In this document: positions 29,401 through 41,310 of the stretch, piece after piece
Numbering within the stretch: the first letter of the stretch is position 1
Layout: each line of letters opens with the position of its first letter
Assembly (NCBI RefSeq): GCF_051020975.1
Contig: NW_027478160.1
Location: 6,346,001 to 6,410,000, forward strand
Length of the DNA stretch: 64,000 bases
From: Osmia lignaria lignaria
Taxonomy: Eukaryota > Arthropoda > Insecta > Hymenoptera > Megachilidae
Reading direction: 5' to 3'
Made by a program: the position numbers and the translations under genes
The notes under the pieces: generated by a model
Told to the model about the DNA's origin: nothing
Databases searched by the model: none
Seen by the model: only the letters and a program-made list of their open reading frames with translations

Positions 29401-31006
29401 GATGCGTAGTTCTCGAGATATATCAAGATATTTAAAAGTTCCGAAGCCGCACCAACATAATAGAGATACAGAAACACCGTGGCCCCTTTCTTTGAGATAA
29501 CTCTGCACTATTGCGCGCTGCAAATGCCACTTCCAGCTTAGCTGTGCAGAGGAAGAACAACAAGAAGAAGAAGTATCTCGAAATATGTCCGTCAGGCCCG
29601 TTCCTTTGAGCTGAATCTGCAAATATCTCGGAAACGAAGCGAGCTATGGCAAAATGTTAAGAGACGTATTTTGTAGAGAATTAAGTTTCCTACTTTTTAT
29701 GTTCTATGATATTTTTCGATCAGAGGCGTAGTTCTCGAGATATATCAAGATATTTAAAAGTTCCGAAGCCGCACCAACATAATAGAGATACAGAAACACC
29801 GTGGCCCCTTTCTTTGAGATAACTCTGCACGATTGCGAGCTGGAAATGCCACTTCCAGTTTAGCTGTGCAGAAGAAGAACAACAAGAAGAAGAAATATCT
29901 CGAAATATGTCCGTCAGGCCAGTTCCTTTGAGCTGAATCTGCAAATATCTCGGAAACGAAGCGAGCTATGGCAAAATGTTAAGAGACGTTTTTTGTAGAG
30001 AATTATGTTTCCTACAATTTATGTTCTATGATATTTTTTGATCAGAAGCGTAGTTTTCGAGATATATCGAGATATTTAAAAGTTCCGAAGCCGCACCAAC
30101 ATAATAGGGATACAGAAACACCGTGGCCCCTTTCTTTGACATAACTCTGCACTAGTGCGAGCCGCAAATGCCACTTGCAGCTTAGCTGTGCAGAAGAAGA
30201 ACAACAAGAAGAAGAAATATCTCGAAATATGTCCGTCGGGCACCTTCCCTTGAGATAAATCTGCAAATATCTCGGAAACGAAGCGAGCTATGGCAAAATG
30301 TTAAGAGACCTTTTTTGTAGAAAATTAGGTTTCCTACTTTTTATGTTCTATGATATTTTTTGATCAGATGCGTAGTTCTCGAGATATATCAAGATATTTA
30401 AAAGTTCCGAAGCCGCACCAACATAATAGAGATACAGAAACACCGTGGCCCCTTTCTTTGTGATAACTCTGCACTATTGCGAGCTGTAAATGCCACTTCC
30501 AGCTTAGCTGTGCAGAAGAAGAACAACAAGAAGAAGAAATATCTCGAAATATGTCCGTCAGGCCAGTTCCTTTGAGCTGAATCTGCAAATATCTCGGAAA
30601 CGAAGCGAGCTATGGCAAAATGTTAAGAGACGTTTTTTGTAGAGAATTATGTTTCCTACAATTTATGTTCTATGATATTTTTTGATCAGAAGCGTAGTTT
30701 TCGAGATATATCGAGATATTTAAAAGTTCCGAAGCCGCACCAACATAATAGGGATACAGAAACACCGTGGCCCCTTTCTTTGAGATAACTCTGCACTAGT
30801 GCGAGCCGCAAATGCCACTTCCAGCTTAGCTGTGCAGAGGAAGAACAACAAGAAGAAGAAATATCTCGAAATATGTCCGTCAGGCCCCTTCCCTTGAGAT
30901 AAATCTGCAAATATCTCGGAAACGAAGCGAGCTATGGCAAAATGTTAAGAGACCTTTTTTGTAGAGAATTATGTTTCCTACAATTTATGTTCTATGATAT
31001 TTTTTG
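26499..31006. repeat. Irregular dimeric (about 644-bp) alternation of two unit types
   Basis: Eight of the 14 units here carry the right-end variant 'ttcctttgagctgaatctg', and they roughly alternate with class A units starting 'agaagcgtagttttcg'. Overlaid on this are single repeats at other spacings: 'attgcgacctgc' at 26933 and 29187 (7 units apart), 'gatgagtagttctc' at two sites 4 units apart, and 'cacgattgcgagctgg' units 6 units apart. No single period fits the whole stretch. It reads as a dimer array scrambled by later exchanges. Confidence 0.65.
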
Positions 31007-32294
31007 ATCAGAAGCGTAGATTTCGAGATATATCGAGATATTTAAAAGTTGCGAAGCCGCACCAACATAATAGAGATACAGAAACACCGTGGCCCCTTTC
31101 TTTGGGATAACTCTGCACTATTGCGAGCTAGAAATGCCACTTCCAGTTTAGCTGTGCAGAAGAAGAACAACAAGAAGAAGAAATATCTCGAAATATGTCC
31201 GTCAGGACCCTTCCCTTGAGATAAATTTGCAAATATCTCGGAAACGAAGAGAGCTATGGCAAAATGTTAAGAGACCTTTTTTGTAGAGAATTAAGTTTCC
31301 TACTTTTTATGTTCTATGATATTTTTTGATCAGATGCGCAGTTCTCGAGATATATCAAGATATTTAAAAGTTCCGAAGCCGCACCAACATAATAGAGATA
31401 CAGAAACACCGTGGCCCCTTTCTTTGAGATAACTCTGCACTATTGCGAGCTGCAAATGCCACTTCCAGCTTAGCTGTGCAGAAGAAGAACAACAAGAAGA
31501 AGAAATATCTCGAAATATGTCCGTTAGACCCCTTCCCTTGAGATAAATCTGCAAATATCTCGGAAACGAAGCGAGCTATGGCAAAATGTTAAGAGACCTT
31601 TTTTGTAGAGAATTAAGTTTCCTACTTTTTATGTTCTATGATATTTTTTGATCAGATGCGCAGTTCTCGAGATATATCAAGATATTTAAAAGTTCCGAAG
31701 CCGCACCAACATAATAGAGATACAGAAACACCGTGGCCCCTTTCTTTGAGATAACTCTGCACTATTGCGATTTGCAAATGCCACTTCCAGCTTAGCTGTG
31801 CAGAGGAAGATCAACAAGAAGAAGAAATATCTCGAAATATGTCCGTCAGGCCCCTTCCCTTGAGATAAATCTGCAAATATCTCGGAAACGAAGCGAGCTA
31901 TGGCAAAACGTTCAGAGACCTTTTTTGTAGAGAATTATGTTTCCTACAATTTATGTTCTATGATATTTTTTGATCAGATGCGTAGTTCTCGAGATATATC
32001 AAGATATTTAAAAGCTTCGAAGCTGCACGAACATAATAGAGGTACAGAAACACCGTGGCCCCTTTCTTTGAGATAACTCTGCACTATTGCGAGCTGCAAA
32101 TGCCACTTCCAGTTTAGCTGTGCAGAAGAAGAACAACAAGAAGAAGAAATATCTCGAAATATGTCCGTCAGGACCCTTCCCTTGAGATATATCTGCAAAT
32201 ATCTCGGAAACGAAGCGAGCTATCGCAAAACGTTAAGAGACCTTTTTTGTAGAGGATTATGTTTCCTACAATTTATGTTCTATGATATTTTTTG

Positions 32295-32616
32295 ATCAGA
32301 TGCGTAGTTCTCGAGATATATCAAGATATTTAAAAGTTCCGAAGCCGCACCAACATAATAGAGATAGAGAAACACCGTGGCCCCTTTCTTTGGGATAACT
32401 CTGCACTATTGCGAGCTAGAAATGCCACTTCCAGTTTAGCTGTGCAGAGGAAGAACAACAAGAAGAAGAAATATCTCGAAATATGTCCGTCAGGACCCTT
32501 CCCTTGAGATAAATCTGCAAATATCTCGGAAACGAAGAGAGCTATGGCAAAATGTTAAGAGACCTTTTTTGTAGAGAATTAAGTTTCCTACTTTTTATGT
32601 TCTATGATATTTTTTG
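32295..32616. repeat. Chimeric unit marking a one-unit register shift
   Basis: The left part of this unit has 'gatagagaaac' and 'gttccgaagcc', like the unit at 36803. Its right part has 'tttgggataac' and 'gagctagaaatg', like the unit at 37125. Those two are separate neighbours in the later copy. The switch lies between about 32368 and 32392. To the left, the matching marker 'ctatcgcaaaacg' is 4,508 bp (14 units) from its partner; to the right, markers are 4,830 bp (15 units) apart. One unit was therefore lost here or gained in the other copy. Confidence 0.8.
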
Positions 32617-35600
32617 ATCAGATGCGCAGTTCTCGAGATATATCAAGATATTTAAAAGTTCCGAAGCCGCACCAACATAATAGAGATACAGAAACACCGT
32701 GGCCCCTTTCTTTGAGATAACTCTGCACTATTGCGAGCTGCAAATGCCACTTCCAGCTTAGCTGTGCAGAAGAAGAACAACAAGAAGAAGAAATATCTCG
32801 AAATATGTCCGTTAGGCCCCTTCCCTTGAGATAAATCTGCAAATATCTCGGAAACGAAGCGAGCTATGGCAAAATGTTAAGAGACCTTTTTTGTAGAGAA
32901 TTAAGTTTCCTACTTTTTATGTTCTATGATATTTTTTGATCAGATGCGCAGTTCTCGAGATATATCAAGATATTTAAAAGTTCCGAAGGCGCACCAACAT
33001 AATAGAGATACAGAAACACCGTGGCCCCTTTCTTTGAGATAACTCTGCACTATTGCGAGCTGCAAATGCCACTTCCAGCTTAGCTGTGCAGAGGAAGAAC
33101 AACAAGAAGAAGAAATATCTCGAAATATGTCCGTCAGGCCCCTTCCCTTGAGATAAATCTGCAAATATCTCGGAAACGAAGCGAGCTATGGCAAAATGTT
33201 AAGAGACCTTTTTTGTAGAGAATTAAGTTTCCTACTTTTTATGTTGTATGATATTTTTTGATCAGATGCGTAGTTCTCGAGATATATCAAGATATTTAAA
33301 AGTTCCGAAGCCGCACTAACATAATAGAGATACAGAAACACCGTGGCCCCTCTCTTTGAGATAACTCTGCACTATTGCGAGCTGCAAATGCCACTTCCAG
33401 CTTAGCTGTGCAGAGGAAGAACAACAAGAAGAAGAAATATCTCGAAATATGTCCGTCAGGCCCCTTCCCTTGAGATAAATCTGCAAATATCTCGGAAACG
33501 AAGCGAGCTATGGCAAAACGTTCAGAGACCTTTTTTGTAGAGAATTATGTTTCCTACAATTTATGTTCTATGATATTTTTTGATCAGATGCGTAGTTCTC
33601 GAGATATATCAAGATATTTAAAAGCTTCGAAGCTGCACGAACATAATAGAGGTACAGAAACACCGTGGCCCCTTTCTTTGAGATAACTCTGCACTATTGC
33701 GAGCTGCAAATGCCACTTCCAGTTTAGCTGTGCAGAAGAAGAACAACAAGAAGAAGAAATATCTCGAAATATGTCCGTCAGGACCCTTCCCTTGAGATAA
33801 ATCTGCAAATATCTCGGAAACGAAGCGAGCTATGGCAAAACGTTAAGAGACCTTTTTTGTAGAGGATAATGTTTCCTACAATGTATGTTCTATGATATTT
33901 TTTGATCAGATGCGTAGTTCCCGAGATATATCAAGATATTTAAAAGCTTCGAAGCTGCACGAACATAATAGAGGTACAGAAACACCGTGGCCCGTTTCTT
34001 TGAGATAACTCTGCACTATTGCGAGCTGCAAATGCCACTTCCAGCTTAGCTGTGCAGAAGAAGAACAACAAGAAGAAGAAATATTTCGAAATATGTCCGT
34101 CAGGCCCCTTCCCCTGAGATAAATCTGCAAATATCTCGGAAACGAAGCGAGCTATGGCAAAACGTTAAGGGACCTTATTTGTAGAGAATTAAGTTTCCTA
34201 CTTTTTATGTTCTATGATATTTTTTGATCAGATGCGTAGTTCTCGAGATATATCAAGATATTTAAAAGCTTCGAAGCTGCACCAACATAATAGAGGTACA
34301 GAAACACCGTGGCCCCTTTCTTTGAGATAACTCTGCACTATTGCGAGCTGCAAATGCCACTTCCAGCTTAGCTGTGCAGAAGAAGAACAACAAGAAGAAG
34401 AAATATCTCTAAATATGTCCGTCAGGCCCCTTCCCTTGAGATAAATCTGCAAATATCTCGGAAACGAAGCGAGCTATGGCAAAATGTTAAGAGACCTTAT
34501 TTGTAGAGAATTAAGTTTCCTACTTTTTATGTTCTATGATATTTTTTGATCAGATGCGTAGTTCTCGAGATATATCAAGATATTTAAAAGCTTCGAAGCT
34601 GCACCAACATAATAGAGATACAGAAACACCGCGGCCCCTTTCTTTGAGATAACTCTGCACTATTGCGAGCTGCAAATGCCACTTCCAGCTTAGCTGTGCA
34701 GAAGAAGAACAACAAGAAGAAGAAATATCGCGAAATATGTCCATCAGGACCCTTCCCTTGAGATAAATCTGCAAATATCTCGGAAACGAAGCGAGCTATG
34801 GCAAAATGTTAAGAGACCTTTTTTGTAGAGAATTATGTTTCCTACAATTTATGTTCTATGATATTTTTTGATCAGATGCGTAGTTCTCGAGATATATCAA
34901 GATATTTAAAAGCTTCGAAGCTGCACGAACATAATAGAGGTACAGAAACACCGTGGCCCCTTTCTTTGAGATAACTCTGCACTATTGCGAGCTGCAAATG
35001 CCACTTCCAGTTTAGCTGTGCAGAAGAAGAACAACAAGAAGAAGAAATATCTCGAAATATGTCCGTCAGGACCCTTCCCTTGAGATAAATCTGCAAATAT
35101 CTCGGAAACGAAGCGAGCTATGGCAAAACGTTAAGAGACCTTTTTTGTAGAGGATAATGTTTCCTACAATTTATGTTCTATGATATTTTTTGATCAGATG
35201 CGTAGTTCTCGAGATATATCAAGATATTTAAAAGCTTCGAAGCTGCACGAACATAATAGAGGTACAGAAACACGGTGGCCCGTTTCTTTGAGATAACTCT
35301 GCACTATTGCGAGCTGCAAATGCCACTTCCAGCTTAGCTGTGCAGAAGAAGAACAACAAGAAGAAGAAATATTTCGAAATATGTCCGTCAGGCCCCTTCC
35401 CTTGAGATAAATCTGCAAATATCTCGGAAACGAAGCGAGCTATGGCAAAACGTTAAGGGACCTTATTTGTAGAGAATTAAGTTTCCTACTTTTTATGTTC
35501 TATGATATTTTTTGATCAGATGCGTAGTTCTCGAGATATATCAAGATATTTAAAAGCTTCGAAGCTGCACCAACATAATAGAGGTACAGAAACACCGTGG

Positions 35601-38600
35601 CCCCTTTCTTTGAGATAACTCTGCACTATTGCGAGCTGCAAATGCCACTTCCAGCTTAGCTGTGCAGAAGAAGAACAACAAGAAGAAGAAATATCTCTAA
35701 ATATGTCCGTCAGGCCCCTTCCCTTGAGATAAATCTGCAAATATCTCGGAAACGAAGCGAGCTATGGCAAAATGTTAAGATACCTTATTTGTAGAGAATT
35801 AAGTTTGCTACTTTTTATGTTCTATGATATTTTTTGATCAGATGCGTAGTTCTCGAGATATATCAAGATATTTAAAAGCTTCGAAGCTGCACCAACATAA
35901 TAGAGATACAGAAACACCGTGGCCCCTTTCTTTGAGATAACTCTGCACTATTGCGAGCTGCAAATGCCACTTCCAGCTTAGCTGTGCAGAAGAAGAACAA
36001 CAAGAAGAAGAAATATCGCGAAATATGTCCATCAGGACCCTTCCCTTGAGATAAATCTGCAAATATCTCGGAAACGAAGCGAGCTATGGCAAAATGTTAA
36101 GAGACCTTTTTTGTAGAGAATTATGTTTCCTACAATTTATGTTCTATGATATTTTTTGATCAGAAGCGTAGATTTCGAGATATATCGAGATATTTAAAAG
36201 TTGCGAAGCCGCACCAACATAATAGAGATACAGAAACACCGTGGCCCCTTTCTTTGGGATAACTCTGCACTATTGCGAGCTAGAAATGCCACTTCCAGTT
36301 TAGCTGTGCAGAAGAAGAACAACAAGAAGAAGAAATATCTCGAAATATGTCCGTCAGGACCCTTCCCTTGAGATAAATCTGCAAATATCTCGGAAACGAA
36401 GAGAGCTATGGCAAAATGTTAAGAGACCTTTTTTGTAGAGAATTAAGTTTCCTACTTTTTATGTTCTATGATATTTTTTGATCAGATGCGTAGTTCTCGA
36501 GATATATCAAGATATTTAAAAGCTTCGAAGCTGCACCAACATAATAGAGGTACAGAAACACCGTGGCCCCTTTCTTTGAGATAACTCTGCACTATTGCGA
36601 GCTGCAAATGCCACTTCCAGCTTAGCTGTGCAGAAGAAGAACAACAAGAAGAAGAAATATCTCGAAATATGTCCGTCAGGACCCTTCCCTTGAGATATAT
36701 CTGCAAATATCTCGGAAACGAAGCGAGCTATCGCAAAACGTTAAGAGACCTTTTTTGTAGAGGATTATGTTTCCTACAATTTATGTTCTATGATATTTTT
36801 TGATCAGATGCGTAGTTCTCGAGATATATCAAGATATTTAAAAGTTCCGAAGCCGCACCAACATAATAGAGATAGAGAAACACCGTGGCCCCTTTCTTTG
36901 AGATAACTCTGCACTATTGCGAGCTGCAAATGCCACTTCCAGCTTAGCTGTGCAGAAGAAGAACAACAAGAAGAAGAAATATCGCGAAATATGTCCATCA
37001 GGACCCTTCCCTTGAGATAAATCTGCAAATATCTCGGAAACGAAGCGAGCTATGGCAAAATGTTAAGAGACCTTTTTTGTAGAGAATTATGTTTCCTACA
37101 ATTTATGTTCTATGATATTTTTTGATCAGAAGCGTAGATTTCGACATATATCGAGATATTTAAAAGTTGCGAAGCCGCACCAACATAATAGAGATACAGA
37201 AACACCGTGGCCCCTTTCTTTGGGATAACTCTGCACTATTGCGAGCTAGAAATGCCACTTCCAGTTTAGCTGTGCAGAGGAAGAACAACAAGAAGAAGAA
37301 ATATCTCGAAATATGTCCGTCAGGACCCTTCCCTTGAGATAAATCTGCAAATATCTCGGAAACGAAGAGAGCTATGGCAAAATGTTAAGAGACCTTTTTT
37401 GTAGAGAATTAAGTTTCCTACTTTTTATGTTCTATGATATTTTTTGATCAGATGCGCAGTTCTCGAGATATATCAAGATATTTAAAAGTTCCGAAGCCGC
37501 ACCAACATAATAGAGATACAGAAACACCGTGGCCCCTTTCTTTGAGATAACTCTGCACTATTGCGAGCTGCAAATGCCACTTCCAGCTTAGCTGTGCAGA
37601 AGAAGAACAACAAGAAGAAGAAATATCTCGAAATATGTCCGTTAGGCCCCTTCCCTTGAGATAAATCTGCAAATATCTCGGAAACGAAGCGAGCTATGGC
37701 AAAATGTTAAGAGACCTTTTTTGTAGAGAATTAAGTTTCCTACTTTTTATGTTCTATGATATTTTTTGATCAGATGCGCAGTTCTCGAGATATATCAAGA
37801 TATTTAAAAGTTCCGAAGGCGCACCAACATAATAGAGATACAGAAACACCGTGGCCCCTTTCTTTGAGATAACTCTGCACTATTGCGAGCTGCAAATGCC
37901 ACTTCCAGCTTAGCTGTGCAGAGGAAGAACAACAAGAAGAAGAAATATCTCGAAATATGTCCGTCAGGCCCCTTCCCTTGAGATAAATCTGCAAATATCT
38001 CGGAAACGAAGCGAGCTATGGCAAAATGTTAAGAGACCTTTTTTGTAGAGAATTAAGTTTCCTACTTTTTATGTTGTATGATATTTTTTGATCAGATGCG
38101 TAGTTCTCGAGATATATCAAGATATTTAAAAGTTCCGAAGCCGCACTAACATAATAGAGATACAGAAACACCGTAGCCCCTCTCTTTGAGATAACTCTGC
38201 ACTATTGCGAGCTGCAAATGCCACTTCCAGCTTAGCTGTGCAGAGGAAGAACAACAAGAAGAAGAAATATCTCGAAATATGTCCGTCAGGCCCCTTCCCT
38301 TGAGATAAATCTGCAAATATCTCGGAAACGAAGCGAGCTATGGCAAAACGTTCAGAGACCTTTTTTGTAGAGAATTATGTTTCCTACAATTTATGTTCTA
38401 TGATATTTTTTGATCAGATGCGTAGTTCTCGAGATATATCAAGATATTTAAAAGCTTCGAAGCTGCACGAACATAATAGAGGTACAGAAACACCGTGGCC
38501 CCTTTCTTTGAGATAACTCTGCACTATTGCGAGCTGCAAATGCCACTTCCAGTTTAGCTGTGCAGAAGAAGAACAACAAGAAGAAGAAATATCTCGAAAT

Positions 38601-41310
38601 ATGTCCGTCAGGACCCTTCCCTTGAGATAAATCTGCAAATATCTCGGAAACGAAGCGAGCTATGGCAAAACGTTAAGAGACCTTTTTTGTAGAGGATAAT
38701 GTTTCCTACAATTTATGTTCTATGATATTTTTTGATCAGATGCGTAGTTCTCGAGATATATCAAGATATTTAAAAGCTTCGAAGCTGCACGAACATAATA
38801 GAGGTACAGAAACACCGTGGCCCGTTTCATTGAGATAACTCTGCACTATTGCGAGCTGCAAATGCCACTTCCAGCTTAGCTGTGCAGAAGAAGAACAACA
38901 AGAAGAAGAAATATTTCGAAATATGTCCGTCAGGCCCCTTCCCCTGAGATAAATCTGCAAATATCTCGGAAACGAAGCGAGCTATGGCAAAACGTTAAGG
39001 GACCTTATTTGTAGAGAATTAAGTTTCCTACTTTTTATGTTCTATGATATTTTTTGATCAGATGCGTAGTTCTCGAGATATATCAAGATATTTAAAAGCT
39101 TCGAAGCTGCACCAACATAATAGAGGTACAGAAACACCGTGGCCCCTTTCTTTGAGATAACTCTGCACTATTGCGAGCTGCAAATGCCACTTCCAGCTTA
39201 GCTGTGCAGAAGAAGAACAACAAGAAGAAGAAATATCTCTAAATATGTCCGTCAGGCCCCTTCCCTTGAGATAAATCTGCAAATATCTCGGAAACGAAGC
39301 GAGCTATGGCAAAATGTTAAGAGACCTTATTTGTAGAGAATTAAGTTTCCTACTTTTTATGTTCTATGATATTTTTTGATCAGATGCGTAGTTCTCGAGA
39401 TATATCAAGATATTTAAAAGCTTCGAAGCTGCACCAACATAATAGAGATACAGAAACACCGTGGCCCCTTTCTTTGAGATAACTCTGCACTATTGCGAGC
39501 TGCAAATGCCACTTCCAGCTTAGCTGTGCAGAAGAAGAACAACAAGAAGAAGAAATATCGCGAAATATGTCCATCAGGACCCTTCCCTTGAGATAAATCT
39601 GCAAATATCTCGGAAACGAAGCGAGCTATGGCAAAATGTTAAGAGACCTTTTTTGTAGAGAATTATGTTTCCTACAATTTATGTTCTATGATATTTTTTG
39701 ATCAGATGCGTAGTTCTCGAGATATATCAAGATATTTAAAAGCTTCGAAGCTGCACGAACATAATAGAGGTACAGAAACACCGTGGCCCCTTTCTTTGAG
39801 ATAACTCTGCACTATTGCGAGCTGCAAATGCCACTTCCAGTTTAGCTGTGCAGAAGAAGAACAACAAGAAGAAGAAATATCTCGAAATATGTCCGTCAGG
39901 ACCCTTCCCTTGAGATAAATCTGCAAATATCTCGGAAACGAAGCGAGCTATGGCAAAACGTTAAGAGACCTTTTTTGTAGAGGATAATGTTTCCTACAAT
40001 TTATGTTCTATGATATTTTTTGATCAGATGCGTAGTTCTCGAGATATATCAAGATATTTAAAAGCTTCGAAGCTGCACGAACATAATAGAGGTACAGAAA
40101 CACGGTGGCCCGTTTCTTTGAGATAACTCTGCACTATTGCGAGCTGCAAATGCCACTTCCAGCTTAGCTGTGCAGAAGAAGAACAACAAGAAGAAGAAAT
40201 ATTTCGAAATATGTCCGTCAGGCCCCTTCCCTTGAGATAAATCTGCAAATATCTCGGAAACGAAGCGAGCTATGGCAAAACGTTAAGGGACCTTATTTGT
40301 AGAGAATTAAGTTTCCTACTTTTTATGTTCTATGATATTTTTTGATCAGATGCGTAGTTCTCGAGATATATCAAGATATTTAAAAGCTTCGAAGCTGCAC
40401 CAACATAATAGAGGTACAGAAACACCGTGGCCCCTTTCTTTGAGATAACTCTGCACTATTGCGAGCTGCAAATGCCACTTCCAGCTTAGCTGTGCAGAAG
40501 AAGAACAACAAGAAGAAGAAATATCTCTAAATATGTCCGTCAGGCCCCTTCCCTTGAGATAAATCTGCAAATATCTCGGAAACGAAGCGAGCTATGGCAA
40601 AATGTTAAGAGACCTTATTTGTAGAGAATTAAGTTTCCTACTTTTTATGTTCTATGATATTTTTTGATCAGATGCGTAGTTCTCGAGATATATCAAGATA
40701 TTTAAAAGCTTCGAAGCTGCACCAACATAATAGAGATACAGAAACACCGTGGCCCCTTTCTTTGAGATAACTCTGCACTATTGCGAGCTGCAAATGCCAC
40801 TTCCAGCTTAGCTGTGCAGAAGAAGAACAACAAGAAGAAGAAATATCGCGAAATATGTCCATCAGGACCCTTCCCTTGAGATAAATCTGCAAATATCTCG
40901 GAAACGAAGCGAGCTATGGCAAAATGTTAAGAGACCTTTTTTGTAGAGAATTATGTTTCCTACAATTTATGTTCTATGATATTTTTTGATCAGAAGCGTA
41001 GATTTCGAGATATATCGAGATATTTAAAAGTTGCGAAGCCGCACCAACATAATAGAGATACAGAAACACCGTGGCCCCTTTCTTTGGGATAACTCTGCAC
41101 TATTGCGAGCTAGAAATGCCACTTCCAGTTTAGCTGTGCAGAAGAAGAACAACAAGAAGAAGAAATATCTCGAAATATGTCCGTCAGGACCCTTCCCTTG
41201 AGATAAATCTGCAAATATCTCGGAAACGAAGAGAGCTATGGCAAAATGTTAAGAGACCTTTTTTGTAGACAATTAAGTTTCCTACTTTTTATGTTCTATG
41301 ATATTTTTTG
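32617..41310. repeat. 12-unit segment repeated at 15-unit (4,830-bp) spacing
   Basis: The segment 32617-36480 recurs at 37447-41310. Paired markers 4,830 bp apart include 'gtccgttagg', 'ccgaaggcgcacc', 'atgttgtatg' with 'gcactaacat', 'gcccgtttc', 'cccctgagataaatc', 'acacggtggcccg' (35270 and 40100), 'atcgcgaaatatg' and 'tttgggataac' with 'gagctagaaatg'. The copies differ at a handful of sites, for example 'gcggcccc' only in the first and 'ccgtagcccc' and 'tttcattgag' only in the second. The three units between them (36481-37446) are related to the units just left of the first copy. Confidence 0.88.
34227..34548. repeat. Reference class C unit with AGCTTCGAAGCT palindrome
   Basis: This is an exemplar of the class restricted to domain II. 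It is a class B derivative with about six changes from consensus. Three of them convert 'agttccgaagcc' into the perfect 12-bp palindrome AGCTTCGAAGCT (34267-34278), which contains HindIII and BstBI recognition sequences. Other linked markers are 'gaggtacag' for 'gagatacag', 'atctctaaat' for 'atctcgaaat' in this subtype, and 'ccttatttg' for 'ccttttttg'. About 39 units between 31.97 and 55.1 kb carry the intact palindrome. One unit, at 51290, has it broken ('gcttcgacgct'). Confidence 0.9.

Larger units (their letters stand above)
1..31006. repeat. Array domain I: mixed class A and class B units
   Basis: This domain is defined by class A units carrying GCACTAGTGC (46 copies here) interspersed with class B units, and by the complete absence of AGCTTCGAAGCT. 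It also holds units ending in 'ctttgagctgaatctg', which are concentrated at 26.5-31.0 kb. Successive sub-blocks have higher-order periods of 12, 3, 8, 3, 7, 5 and about 2 units, listed separately. The right limit is placed at the end of the last class A unit (30685-31006), after which units of the 'gttgcgaagcc' and 'gagctagaaatg' type begin. Confidence 0.85.
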
